From HGM13634 sp045537285 (lineage in GTDB: Bacteria > Bacillota > Clostridia > TANB77 > CAG-508), in NCBI GenBank assembly GCA_045537285.1, contig JAZSPC010000048.1, positions 1 through 15,999 on the forward strand: a stretch of 15,999 nt of DNA. Reading direction: 5' to 3'. Under the pieces are notes generated by a model. It ran no database searches. It saw only the letters and a list, made by a program, of their open reading frames with translations, and was not told the origin of the DNA. Shown here one piece after another: positions 1 to 7,587 of the stretch; position 1 is the stretch's first letter; every line of letters starts with the position of its first letter. A program made the position numbers and the translations under genes.

Positions 1-60
1 CCCTGACTTATATTCATTCACAAGCTTTTGCTTAAAATTTTCTGAATAATGTTTTCCCAT
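1..60 (-). CDS. IS3-family transposase OrfA, N-terminal fragment
   Basis: Only the first 20 codons are present; the gene runs off the left edge. The residues read MGKHYSENFKQKLVNEYKSG, which match the start of the helix-turn-helix DNA-binding OrfA subunit of IS3-family transposases. OrfA is normally joined to a DDE-type OrfB by programmed frameshifting; OrfB would lie outside the window. The ATG at 58-60 follows an AAAGGTAGG-like ribosome binding site. An IS150-like terminal sequence about 80 bp upstream supports the call. Whether the rest is intact cannot be seen. Confidence 0.7.
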   Translation of the reverse strand, partial: MGKHYSENFKQKLVNEYKSG

Positions 61-61
61 A

Positions 62-95
62 AAAATAACACCTACCTTTCGATAAGTGTTATTTT
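62..95 (-). promoter_or_regulatory. Hairpin enclosing the transposase ribosome binding site
   Basis: AAAATAACAC (62-71) and GTGTTATTTT (86-95) form a perfect 10-bp inverted repeat with a 14-nt loop. On the minus-strand transcript the AAAGGTAG part of the ribosome binding site falls in the loop. The following GTG is in the stem, and the ATG lies one base past it. Folding would mask the translation start. Such masking is known for several insertion sequences; here it is an inference from the sequence. Confidence 0.45.
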
Positions 96-243
96 ATCAT
101 AATACTCTTTTTTATTTGTGAACAAAATGGGGTTCACTTCAAATTAATTTACTACTTTTCAATCCCTGCCAGAAGGCCGGAAGCCTTCCAACGCACATTT
201 GTACTTATTAAGCTTCATTTACTGTTGTGGAATAATTATAATT

Positions 244-1569
244 TTATAAAGTTACAGTACCATCAGAGCATTTAACTTCCTTTGCAGGAACATTCTCAAA
301 TGTTTCCCAATTCACATAGTCTTTAAATTCAACGATAGACATGAATTGTTCTACTGTCCCTTCAAAAATAATCTCTGTCAAAGAAGTACAATTTGCAAAT
401 ACCCCTCTTCCAGCAGCTGTAACACTATCTGGAATAGTAACACTTTTCAAATTTGTACAATTACTAAACATTCCATAAGGCAATGCACTAAAGAAATCAG
501 GAATATTTGCAGTAGTTAATCCTGTACATCCGTTAAACAAGTTTTCTCCCCATGCAAAACCAGTATTATTTGGAATCATCCATTTTTCTGGAAATTCTGG
601 TAATGATGTAAGTTTTGTATTGTTTTCAAACATGCTATGAGATATACGCATAATTGGTTTTCCATTTATATTTGATTTAAGCATACCATAATGAGATTTA
701 TTATTATCTATAACGGTTGCAACATACCCATCAACTGAAGAACTATAAGCATATACATAATCATCATCGGCAACTATATTTTGTTCATCTAAAATAAAAT
801 CTACATCTAAGTCTATATTATATATTTTATTTTTATAATCTGTAGTTTTAAATCTAAAAGTCCCAAGATCTTGTTGCGTTACTATAAATTCGCCTTCTAT
901 AAATTCAAATGTTCCATTTTTAACAGCAATACTAGTATCTTCTGAAATAGCAACGTTTACCGTTCCATCTTCTCTCAATAAAAATCCTACATTAAAATTG
1001 TAAGCATCAATATAAGCTACATAAGGTTGATTATAATAAAAGTTATATTCATTTACTTTCGGTTCTATAACTTCAAATCCTGCTGTTGATGCCCCACTTT
1101 TTGATACAACTGTTATTTCATGTTTATCTGCATCTAATGTTTTTAAATAATCTACAGATAAGGTGACTATTGTACTTCCTTCTCTTAGTGTATAGTTTGA
1201 CTGGTCAAGAGTTACGCCGTTTATCTGTACTTCTTGGAAGTCATTTATATCCGCACTAGAACGGAAGCTAAGTGTAGAAGGAGCCAACGTGTAATATGTT
1301 TGTCCATCTCCACTTAACATAGTGACTTCATCTTTCGCTTCTCCACCAATATGGTTTTTTAGATAATTTTCATATTCGCCTATTGTCCCTTGTTCATTTT
1401 TTGAGGCTTCATTCCATAAACTTGATGCATTTGTTGCATATCCTAATATTCCATCTCCTTGTATACTTGATATCGCTACTGCTGCTAATATTAATAACAC
1501 TACTATTGTTATTATTAGTGCAATTAATGTTATACCTTTTTGTTCTCTTGTTTTTCCTTTCATATTCAT
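244..1569 (-). CDS. Prepilin-leader surface protein with X2-like module and leucine-rich repeats
   Basis: The 441-residue product has a prepilin-type N-terminus: KG at 11-12 followed by ITLIALIITIVVLLILAAV (about 13-31), which would anchor it before or after cleavage at the Gly. The usual Glu at mature position +5 is replaced by Ala. Residues about 93-168 resemble the Ig-like X2-type module of clostridial surface proteins (FRSSADINDF, NYTLREGSTIVTL). Residues about 308-441 hold BspA-type leucine-rich repeats (LFNGCTGLT, MFSNCTNLKSVTIPDSV, VFANCTSLTEIIFEGT), ending in the typical VKCSDGTVTL tail. The role is probably extracellular binding or adhesion. The ATG at 1569 follows AGGAGG at a rather long 12-nt spacing; an in-frame ATG two codons later is an alternative. 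Expression probably depends on the attenuator-like leader upstream. No pilus assembly gene is in view. Confidence 0.8.
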   Translation of the reverse strand: MNMKGKTREQKGITLIALIITIVVLLILAAVAISSIQGDGILGYATNASSLWNEASKNEQGTIGEYENYLKNHIGGEAKDEVTMLSGDGQTYYTLAPSTLSFRSSADINDFQEVQINGVTLDQSNYTLREGSTIVTLSVDYLKTLDADKHEITVVSKSGASTAGFEVIEPKVNEYNFYYNQPYVAYIDAYNFNVGFLLREDGTVNVAISEDTSIAVKNGTFEFIEGEFIVTQQDLGTFRFKTTDYKNKIYNIDLDVDFILDEQNIVADDDYVYAYSSSVDGYVATVIDNNKSHYGMLKSNINGKPIMRISHSMFENNTKLTSLPEFPEKWMIPNNTGFAWGENLFNGCTGLTTANIPDFFSALPYGMFSNCTNLKSVTIPDSVTAAGRGVFANCTSLTEIIFEGTVEQFMSIVEFKDYVNWETFENVPAKEVKCSDGTVTL

Positions 1570-1628
1570 TTTTTCTTTTTTCCTCCTTTAATTTTTTATT
1601 TTAATCAATTTATTTTTGCACGCAAAAA

Positions 1629-1655
1629 CGAGAGATAGTTTTTATCCATCTCTCG
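1629..1655 (-). terminator. Intrinsic terminator in the leader of the LRR gene
   Basis: CGAGAGAT (1629-1636) and ATCTCTCG (1648-1655) form a perfect 8-bp stem. On the minus strand the stem is followed directly by TTTTTGCG. It lies downstream of the leader peptide and about 60 bp before the LRR gene start, so it should end most transcripts before that gene. On the plus strand no T tract follows. Confidence 0.7.
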
Positions 1656-1663
1656 CATATATG

Positions 1664-1708
1664 TTTAATAAAGCATCTTTTATGCTTGTTTGTTCTTTAT
1701 TTATTAAA
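1664..1708 (-). promoter_or_regulatory. Stem-loop between leader peptide and terminator
   Basis: TTTAATAAA (1664-1672) pairs with TTTATTAAA (1700-1708). A smaller AAGCAT/ATGCTT repeat lies inside (1671-1676 and 1682-1687) and partly competes with the outer stem. It begins immediately after the leader-peptide stop codon, the position where alternative pairings form in attenuators. It is AT-rich, so its stability is uncertain. Confidence 0.4.
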
Positions 1709-1765
1709 TTACCTTGTGTGTGTGTGTGTGTGTACTCTCTCAACGGTTTTAAGGTTTTTCATCAT
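1709..1765 (-). CDS. 18-residue leader peptide with His-Thr repeats
   Basis: ATG at 1765 follows AAAGGAG with an ideal 6-nt spacing. The frame reads MMKNLKTVERVHTHTHTR and stops at 1709-1711. The HTHTHT run is encoded by a CA dinucleotide repeat. The peptide is too short and polar for a membrane toxin. Its place directly after a consensus promoter and before a terminator suggests a cis-acting leader peptide whose translation influences transcription of the LRR gene. A stand-alone small mRNA is also possible. I do not recognise it as a named family. Confidence 0.5.
   Translation of the reverse strand: MMKNLKTVERVHTHTHTR
1715..1733. repeat. TG/CA dinucleotide microsatellite
   Basis: Nine and a half TG units in a row lie inside the leader-peptide coding sequence. 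Slippage by one unit would change the peptide frame, so the tract could vary between cells. Confidence 0.85.
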
Positions 1766-1797
1766 TTATTTCTCCTTTGTTTTTTATTTGTATTCAA

Positions 1798-1826
1798 ATT
1801 ATATATTTAATGTATTTATTTGTCAA
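1798..1826 (-). promoter_or_regulatory. Consensus sigma-A promoter for the leader/LRR unit
   Basis: TTGACA (1826-1821) and TATAAT (1803-1798) match the consensus exactly and are separated by 17 bp. Transcription should start near 1791, about 25 nt before the leader-peptide ATG and about 220 nt before the LRR gene. The promoter lies in the gap just after the Rpn gene stop codon. Confidence 0.8.
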
Positions 1827-1857
1827 CACTTTTGTTAAATGTAACATATTTGTAATA

Positions 1858-2700
1858 TTATAATTTTTCTATTTCTTCTTTTGTTAATCCTGTTGTTTCT
1901 ATTATTACAGCTATATCAATATTTCTTGCTTTTAATTTCTTTGCTATTTCTCTTTTAGCTTTCTTTTCTCCTTCTTCTATCCCTTCGTCTTTTGCATGTC
2001 CTAATGCACTTCTTTCGTCTAAATCCCATTTCTCTCTTAACTCTGCTAATCTTTGTAATTCTTCATCTTCACTCATTTCATATAATACACTATTTGCTTT
2101 TTTTACTTCTTCATTTTCTTTCATTATTTCTTCAACCCTTTCTGTATTAGGATTATCCAAAAACATTAACCATTGTGCTATTTTGTTATATTTCTCTTTT
2201 TCTATTATTCTTCTTGCTTTTGGTATTTCTATTATACGTAATTCTAAGTCATCTGTCAATAATCTTTTGTCATTTTTGTCACATACTATTTGCCATTTAC
2301 TATCTAAATTTTCTATACCCTTTAACTCATCCACTTCGTAATTTGTTATTACTATTCCTATTGTTTTCTTTAAATCCTTATACTCTTCTCCTGTTTTTAA
2401 TTGTTTTGAATATGTTCTACTCCAATAGTATAGTATTCTTTTTACAATATCTTTATTATCGGTCATTTGCATTTCTATTTGGCAGATTGTTCCATCCTTA
2501 AATCTTGTTTTTAAATCCAATCTTCCAGCTTTATCGTTTGGATATTTTCTTGCTATTGTACTATCTGTTTTTATATCTATTATTTCTATCTTTTCTCCTA
2601 ATATATCAGATATTAAACTTTGTGTTATATTTTCTCCGAATAAAGCTTGAAATACTACATCATATTTAGGTTTTAATAATTCTATTTTTTTATTTTCCAT
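1858..2700 (-). CDS. Rpn-family PD-(D/E)XK nuclease / putative transposase
   Basis: The 280-residue product matches the Rpn family (recombination-promoting nucleases with a PD-(D/E)XK fold). It begins with the family-typical KPKYDVVFQALFG. The catalytic core is visible as Asp62 in GRLDLKTRF and Glu76-x-Gln78 in QIEMQ. The C-terminal third is charged and helical (EGIEEGEKKAKREIAKKL), ending in the usual short helix, as in related proteins. Rpn proteins cut DNA and stimulate recA-independent recombination; despite the common 'transposase' label they usually have no terminal repeats. I chose ATG at 2700 because AAAGGA lies about 7 nt upstream; the frame stays open to a GTG at 2724. Full-length with no visible lesion. 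Confidence 0.85.
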   Translation of the reverse strand: MENKKIELLKPKYDVVFQALFGENITQSLISDILGEKIEIIDIKTDSTIARKYPNDKAGRLDLKTRFKDGTICQIEMQMTDNKDIVKRILYYWSRTYSKQLKTGEEYKDLKKTIGIVITNYEVDELKGIENLDSKWQIVCDKNDKRLLTDDLELRIIEIPKARRIIEKEKYNKIAQWLMFLDNPNTERVEEIMKENEEVKKANSVLYEMSEDEELQRLAELREKWDLDERSALGHAKDEGIEEGEKKAKREIAKKLKARNIDIAVIIETTGLTKEEIEKL

Positions 2701-2724
2701 AGGCTTTTCCTTTCTTTTAGGCAC

Positions 2725-2852
2725 GATTAAAAAACATAACTAAATGCCATTTTTTTAATTTTAATTTTTTTGTTTTGAAATTCAAATTATCCGATAAAAA
2801 AACTTTTTGATAATTTGTTTTTAGAATTAAATTATTTGATGTACATCTTAAA
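2725..2852. other. AT-rich intergenic region with an inverted repeat
   Basis: No gene is seen here. CAAATTATC (2783-2791) and GATAATTTG (2809-2817) form a 9-bp inverted repeat with an AT-rich loop. It may belong to the control region of the Rpn gene. I could not place a convincing promoter. Confidence 0.35.
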
Positions 2853-2884
2853 TAAAAAAGAGCAAGAAAAATAAATCTTGCCCC
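2853..2884 (-). terminator. Intrinsic terminator of the hemolysin III gene
   Basis: On the minus strand GGGCAAGA and TCTTGCTC form a stem with a T-rich loop, followed by TTTTTTA. It lies about 65 bp after the hemolysin III stop codon and separates that gene from the Rpn gene. Confidence 0.75.
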
Positions 2885-2948
2885 ATGTTTGTATTATATT
2901 CTATTATTTATTAAATTGCAATAATAAATTTTCGCTATTATTCGACTT

Positions 2949-3623
2949 TTACATTACATATAACAATATACATAATGCTTGCAATGTGCTTCCTACTATA
3001 CATGCTAAATGGAATATTGAATGCATCCATTTGTGTTTTTTACCTAAGCCATAAATTATTGCTCCTATTGTATAAGCTACACCACCTAAAAGTACTAATA
3101 GAAAACCTGGTAATCCTAAACTTTTAAATATTACATCTATTCTAAATATTATACACCACCCCATTACTAAGTAGCATATCATAGAAAACACTTTATATTT
3201 CTTTATATCAATACTATTTAAAACAATTCCAATTACAGCTAATCCCCATACTATTCCAAATATCCACCATCCAAGAGCCACACTATATTCTCTTAAAGTA
3301 CATAAGGCAAATGGTGTATATGTTCCTGCAATTAACAAAAATATTGAACAATGGTCTATTATCTGAAATACTTTTTTAGCCTTGCTTTCTGCTTTCAATC
3401 CATGATAGATACTAGATATTGTATAAAGCAAAATTAATGATATTCCATATACAATTCCTGATGCTATTCCATATCCATTACCATTAATTGCTGCAAATAT
3501 TATACAAAGCACAAGTACTGCTATTCCTAAACTTGCACCAACTATATGTGATACCATATTAAATATTTCTTCACCTTTTGTATATACTGGTAATACTCTA
3601 TCACCTAATTTTATTCTTTTCAT
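2949..3623 (-). CDS. trhA: Hemolysin III / TrhA-type membrane protein (PAQR superfamily)
   Basis: The 224-residue product has about seven hydrophobic segments. It carries the conserved family residues: SSIYHG around 70-75, DH at 90-91 followed by IFLLIAGTYTPF, and the C-terminal HSIFH (His201 and His205). In the PAQR/hemolysin III fold the Ser, Asp and His residues form a membrane-embedded metal site. Members have been linked to membrane homeostasis, and the old hemolysin name does not imply a virulence role. The ATG at 3623 follows GAGGA. It looks like a single-gene unit, with its own promoter (3647-3675) and terminator (2853-2884). Length is normal. Confidence 0.88.
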   Translation of the reverse strand: MKRIKLGDRVLPVYTKGEEIFNMVSHIVGASLGIAVLVLCIIFAAINGNGYGIASGIVYGISLILLYTISSIYHGLKAESKAKKVFQIIDHCSIFLLIAGTYTPFALCTLREYSVALGWWIFGIVWGLAVIGIVLNSIDIKKYKVFSMICYLVMGWCIIFRIDVIFKSLGLPGFLLVLLGGVAYTIGAIIYGLGKKHKWMHSIFHLACIVGSTLQALCILLYVM

Positions 3624-3646
3624 AAATTCCTCTTTTCTATTTCGCT

Positions 3647-3675
3647 ATTATATCATTTTTTGCTTGAAAATACAA
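3647..3675 (-). promoter_or_regulatory. Promoter of the hemolysin III gene
   Basis: TTGTAT (3675-3670) and TATAAT (3652-3647) are separated by 17 bp, about 25 bp before the start codon. The -10 is consensus and the -35 partial. Confidence 0.55.
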
Positions 3676-3706
3676 TGTTGCTGACCAACTATTCAAACAC
3701 ACCTTA

Positions 3707-3735
3707 AAAGTAGGGTACAGATTGTACCCTACTTT
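3707..3735 (-). terminator. Terminator hairpin after the ABC exporter genes
   Basis: AAAGTAGGGTAC (3707-3718) and GTACCCTACTTT (3724-3735) form a perfect 12-bp stem with a 5-nt loop, just after the second ABC gene. The T tract is short on both strands, so termination may be incomplete. Confidence 0.6.
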
Positions 3736-3742
3736 ATATATT

Positions 3743-5647
3743 TTATTCTAATTCAAAAGCACCAGTATACAACTGATAATACTGTCCTTTTTGAGCTATT
3801 AATTCTTCGTGGTCTCCACGTTCTATTATTCTACCATGGTCTAATACCATGATAGCCTTTGAATTTCTAACTGTTGATAACCTATGTGCAATTACAAAAA
3901 CTGTTCTACCTTCCATTAATTTATCCATGCCATCTTGAACTATCTTTTCTGTTCTTGTATCTATTGAGCTTGTAGCTTCATCTAGTATCATTACTGGTGG
4001 ATTATGAACTGCTGCTCTTGCAATAGCTATTAATTGTCTTTGTCCTTGTGATAAGTTTGCTCCATTTGCTGTAAGCATTGTATCATAACCTTGTGGTAAC
4101 ATTGAAATAAAGCTGTGTGCATTTGCAAGTTTTGCTGCATTTATTACTTCCTCATCTGTTGCATCTAATTTTCCATATTTAATATTTTCTTTAATTGTTC
4201 CAGTAAATAAATTTGTATCTTGAAGAACAATTCCTAATGAACGTCTTAAATCAGGCTTTTTAATCTTATTTATATTTATACCATCATATCTAATTTTACC
4301 ATCTTCAATATCGTAAAATCTATTGATTAAGTTTGTAATAGTTGTTTTTCCTGCGCCAGTTGCACCAACAAAAGCAATCTTTTGCCCTGGTTTTGCATAT
4401 AGCGAAATATTATGAAGAACTTGTTTATCTTCTGAATAACTAAAATCAACATCATCCATTTCTATATGTCCTTTTAGTTCTTTATAAGTTAAAGTTCCAT
4501 CTGAATGTGGATGTTTCCAAGCCCACATTCCTGTTTCTTCTTCACATTCAACTATTTCTCCATTTACCTTTTTAGCATTTACCAATGTTACATATCCATT
4601 ATCTTTTTCTGGCTCTTCATCTAGTAATTTGAATATTCTTTCAGCACCAGCTAGTGCCATTATTACTGAATTTATTTGTTGAGATACTTGTGATAATGGT
4701 CTACTAAAACTTTTTGTTAATTGCAAGAATGATGCTATTGCTCCTACTGTAATTCCACCTATCTCATTTATTGCAAATACACCACCAATAATTGCAACTA
4801 AAACATATTGTAGATTTCCTAAGTTATGAAGAATTGGCATTAAACAGTTTGCAAATTTATTGGCTTGCGTCATGTTATGGCATAACTCTTCATTTATTTT
4901 ATCAAACTCTTCTTTTGCTTTATCTTCATGTGTAAATACTTTTATAACTTTTTGTCCATTTATCATTTCTTCTATATAGCCATTTACTTTTCCTAATGAC
5001 ATTTGTTGATTTATAAAGTACTTACCACTTTTCCCTGTTATCTTTTTCGTTACATTTAACATAAAGAAAACGAATATTAGTATAAATATTGTAATTGGAA
5101 TACTTATAGAAAACATTGCACAAATTACAGATACTATTGTAATTATTGAGCTTATTAAACTTGGTAAACTTTGAGAAATCATCTGTCTTAATGTATCTGT
5201 ATCATTTGTATAATGACTCATTATATCTCCATGTGCATTTGTATCAAAATATTTAATTGGAAATGTTTGCATTTTAGAAAACATTTCATCACGTATATCT
5301 TTTAATACACTCTGAGAAACAATTGCCATTTTTCTTTCATACAAATAACTTGCAATAGCACCAGTTATATATATAACTGCCATTGTTAATATTGCTGTAA
5401 GTAAACCTGTATAATCTGGATTTGTTTCTCCAAGTAGTGGTGTAATATAGTCATCTATTAATGTTTTTAAAAATAGAGAACCAACAACTCCTACAATTGA
5501 GCTTAATAATATACAGATTATTACGAAAAATAACTGTTTCTTATGTCCTTTTGTAACATAACTAATTAATCTTTTAGCGGTTTTAGTATCTAATTTTCTA
5601 CCATCTGTCATAACAGCTCTTCTTCCAGGCATTTTACCATTACTCAT
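3743..5647 (-). CDS. ABC exporter half-transporter, subunit with intact catalytic site
   Basis: The 634-residue protein is an ABC exporter half: six membrane helices (about 40-340), then an ATPase domain. It has Walker A GATGAGKTT (about 428-436), Walker B VMILDE with the catalytic Glu (about 557), and the H-loop His (VIAHRLS, about 588). The signature is LSQGQ rather than LSGGQ. An extra stretch of about 45 residues (about 345-390, including MWAWKHPHSDG) links the two domains. It pairs with the gene just upstream, whose own ATPase site is degenerate. Such heterodimers export lipids, peptides or drugs; the substrate cannot be read from sequence. ATG at 5647 is preferred: GGTG lies 6 nt upstream and it overlaps the upstream gene by 8 bp (ATGAGTAA), which implies translational coupling. 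A GTG at 5656 is the alternative. Confidence 0.9.
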   Translation of the reverse strand: MSNGKMPGRRAVMTDGRKLDTKTAKRLISYVTKGHKKQLFFVIICILLSSIVGVVGSLFLKTLIDDYITPLLGETNPDYTGLLTAILTMAVIYITGAIASYLYERKMAIVSQSVLKDIRDEMFSKMQTFPIKYFDTNAHGDIMSHYTNDTDTLRQMISQSLPSLISSIITIVSVICAMFSISIPITIFILIFVFFMLNVTKKITGKSGKYFINQQMSLGKVNGYIEEMINGQKVIKVFTHEDKAKEEFDKINEELCHNMTQANKFANCLMPILHNLGNLQYVLVAIIGGVFAINEIGGITVGAIASFLQLTKSFSRPLSQVSQQINSVIMALAGAERIFKLLDEEPEKDNGYVTLVNAKKVNGEIVECEEETGMWAWKHPHSDGTLTYKELKGHIEMDDVDFSYSEDKQVLHNISLYAKPGQKIAFVGATGAGKTTITNLINRFYDIEDGKIRYDGININKIKKPDLRRSLGIVLQDTNLFTGTIKENIKYGKLDATDEEVINAAKLANAHSFISMLPQGYDTMLTANGANLSQGQRQLIAIARAAVHNPPVMILDEATSSIDTRTEKIVQDGMDKLMEGRTVFVIAHRLSTVRNSKAIMVLDHGRIIERGDHEELIAQKGQYYQLYTGAFELE

Positions 5648-7391
5648 TATCTTCACCGCCTTTTACCTGAGATTCATATACTTCTTTGTATATTTCATTT
5701 GTTTTTAATAAATCTTCATGTGTTCCAAATCCGTTTATTTCACCATTTTCAAATACAATTATTTTGTCAGCATCTTCTACTGATGCAATTCTTTGTGCAA
5801 TAATTATTTTTGTTGTATTAGGAATTTCTTCTTTAAATGCTTTTCTAATTAATTTATCTGTTTTGGTATCTACTGCACTTGTTGAATCATCTAATATTAA
5901 TATCTTAGGTTTCTTCAATAATGCTCTTGCAATACATAATCTTTGCTTTTGACCACCACTTACGTTTGTTCCACCTTGCTCTATATATGTATCATATTTA
6001 TCAGGAAAGCTTTGTATAAATTCATCTGCTTGCGCCAATTTACAAACTCTTTGAATTTCCTCGTCTGTTGCATCTTCTTTTCCCCATTTTAAATTTTCTT
6101 TAATCGTTCCAGAAAATAGCACATTTTTTTGTAAAACCATTGCAACTTCATTCCTTAAAGTTTCAATATCATATTCTTTAACATTAATATCTCCAACTTT
6201 TACTTCACCTTCTGTTGCATCATAAAGTCTTGGAATTAGGTTAACAAAAGTAGATTTACCAGTACCTGTTCCACCTATAATTCCTATTGTTTCACCAGAT
6301 TTAATTTTAATATCTATGTTTTTTAAACATTCTTTATCTCTTTTATTTACATAGCTAAATGAAACATCTTTAAACTCTATACTTCCATCTTTAACGTTTT
6401 TTATAGGTTTTTTAGGATTTTTTAAATCCACTTCTTCTTTTAATATTTCAAATATTCTGTTAGCAGATGTTACAGCCATAGTTGACATTACAAGAAGCAT
6501 TGTTATCATCATTAAACTCATTAATATTTGCATTGTATATGTTATTAAACTTGTAAGCTCACCTGTTGTAAATTCTGTCATACCAGTACTTACAATAATT
6601 TTAGCACCATACCAAGAAATTAAAAGCATAGCTGCATATGCTGCTATTTGCATAACTGGTGAATTTAATGCAATTAATTTTTCAGCTTTAACAAAATCGT
6701 TGTAAATATCTTTTGAACTTTTTTCAAATTTATCAATTTCATGTTCTTCTAAAACATATGACTTTACAACTCTTATTCCTCTTACATTTTCTTCTACAAC
6801 ATTATTTAAATTATCATATTTATCAAAAACTCTTTTAAATATTGGATGTGCTTTTGTACTAATTATTCCAAGTGCTAAACCAACTACTGGAATTAAACCT
6901 AAGAATATTAATGATAGTTGTGAATTAATATTGAATGCCATAATTAATGAGAACACAAGCATTAAAGGTGTTCTTACTACTATTCTTGTAAGCATTTGGA
7001 ATGCCATTTGTACATTTGATACATCTGTTGTAAGTCTAGTTATGATACTTGCTGTACTAAATTTATCTATGTTTGCAAAAGAATATTCTTGCACTTTATA
7101 GTATAGGTCTTGTCTTAAATTTTTAGCAAAACCTGCCGATGCCTTAGATGCTGTAATTCCAGAAAAACATCCAAATACAAGTGATAATATACTTGCTAAA
7201 ACTAATTGTAACCCTATCTTTAATATTACATTCATTTCTCCTGGATAAATACCTTTATCTATTAAATCAGCCATAAGTAATGGAATTATTACTTCTAAAA
7301 CAACTTCCGCTGTAACAAATACAGGTGTTATTAATGCTGACTTTTTATATTCTCTTACTGATTTTCCTAGTGTTTTTAACATTTCTATCAT
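5640..7391 (-). CDS. ABC exporter half-transporter, subunit with degenerate catalytic site
   Basis: The 583-residue protein has the six-helix exporter membrane domain (about 20-310) and an ATPase domain. Walker A is GGTGTGKST (373-381) and the signature is VSGGQ (477-481). After Walker B the catalytic Glu is Asp (ILILDD, Asp502), and the H-loop His is Gln (IIIAQRIAS, Gln533). This paired Asp/Gln substitution is typical of one partner in heterodimeric exporters of the TM287/288 and BmrCD type. With the LSQGQ signature of the downstream subunit, it makes one degenerate and one active ATP site. ATG at 7391 follows AAGGAG. First gene of a two-gene operon, with its own promoter (7419-7447) in the shared divergent region. 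Confidence 0.9.
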   Translation of the reverse strand: MIEMLKTLGKSVREYKKSALITPVFVTAEVVLEVIIPLLMADLIDKGIYPGEMNVILKIGLQLVLASILSLVFGCFSGITASKASAGFAKNLRQDLYYKVQEYSFANIDKFSTASIITRLTTDVSNVQMAFQMLTRIVVRTPLMLVFSLIMAFNINSQLSLIFLGLIPVVGLALGIISTKAHPIFKRVFDKYDNLNNVVEENVRGIRVVKSYVLEEHEIDKFEKSSKDIYNDFVKAEKLIALNSPVMQIAAYAAMLLISWYGAKIIVSTGMTEFTTGELTSLITYTMQILMSLMMITMLLVMSTMAVTSANRIFEILKEEVDLKNPKKPIKNVKDGSIEFKDVSFSYVNKRDKECLKNIDIKIKSGETIGIIGGTGTGKSTFVNLIPRLYDATEGEVKVGDINVKEYDIETLRNEVAMVLQKNVLFSGTIKENLKWGKEDATDEEIQRVCKLAQADEFIQSFPDKYDTYIEQGGTNVSGGQKQRLCIARALLKKPKILILDDSTSAVDTKTDKLIRKAFKEEIPNTTKIIIAQRIASVEDADKIIVFENGEINGFGTHEDLLKTNEIYKEVYESQVKGGEDNE

Positions 7392-7418
7392 AAATCATTT
7401 CTCCTTTTTAACTCTATT

Positions 7419-7447
7419 ATTTTATTACTTTTAGGTGAATTTGTAAA
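7419..7447 (-). promoter_or_regulatory. Promoter of the ABC exporter operon
   Basis: TTTACA (7447-7442) and TAAAAT (7424-7419) are 17 bp apart, about 30 bp before the first ABC gene. The -35 lies inside the palindrome TGTAAACAAAATTTACA (7442-7458). Confidence 0.5.
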
Positions 7448-7504
7448 CAAAATTTACAGTAAAATTACATTTATCTATAAACCTATTTTACATTTTTATG
7501 TAAA
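7442..7504. promoter_or_regulatory. Two TTTACA/TGTAAA palindromes in the divergent control region
   Basis: TGTAAA-N5-TTTACA (7442-7458) and TTTACAT-N4-ATGTAAA (7487-7504) share the same half-sites in opposite arrangement. One overlaps the -35 of the minus-strand ABC promoter, the other the -35 and spacer of the plus-strand promoter. They could be operators for one repressor controlling both directions. No regulator gene is adjacent. Confidence 0.4.
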
Positions 7505-7515
7505 TATGATATAAT
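7487..7515 (+). promoter_or_regulatory. Promoter of the 71-residue protein gene
   Basis: TTTACA (7487-7492) and TATAAT (7510-7515) are separated by 17 bp. The sequence TATGTAAATATGATATAAT closely matches the promoter of the other small plus-strand gene (10195-10223). Confidence 0.65.
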
Positions 7516-7587
7516 CTTTTGGAAATTGATGTGAGTAAGCATCTTTTATTTATCTTAGCAAAATATTTTTTTCTAGGAGGATTATTC

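Larger units (their letters stand above)
1..141 (-). mobile_element. End of an IS3-family insertion sequence (IS150-like)
   Basis: Read on the minus strand, the element appears to begin at 141 with TGAAGTGAACCCCATTTTG. This resembles the TG-starting, ACCC-containing terminal repeats of IS3-family elements such as IS150. The transposase start codon lies about 80 bp inside. The other end and the target duplication are outside the window, so the boundary at 141 rests on the single terminal motif. The insertion lies about 100 bp downstream of the leucine-rich-repeat gene and may have displaced its terminator. Confidence 0.6.

Noticed and set aside
172..188. GAAGGC-CGGAA-GCCTTC hairpin after the LRR gene
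   Set aside because: A short GC stem without a T tract on either strand; not enough to call a terminator or repeat element.
1616..1810. Open frame on the plus strand, 64 codons
   Set aside because: It runs antisense through the leader promoter, terminator and TG repeat, lacks a ribosome binding site, and has a low-complexity translation.
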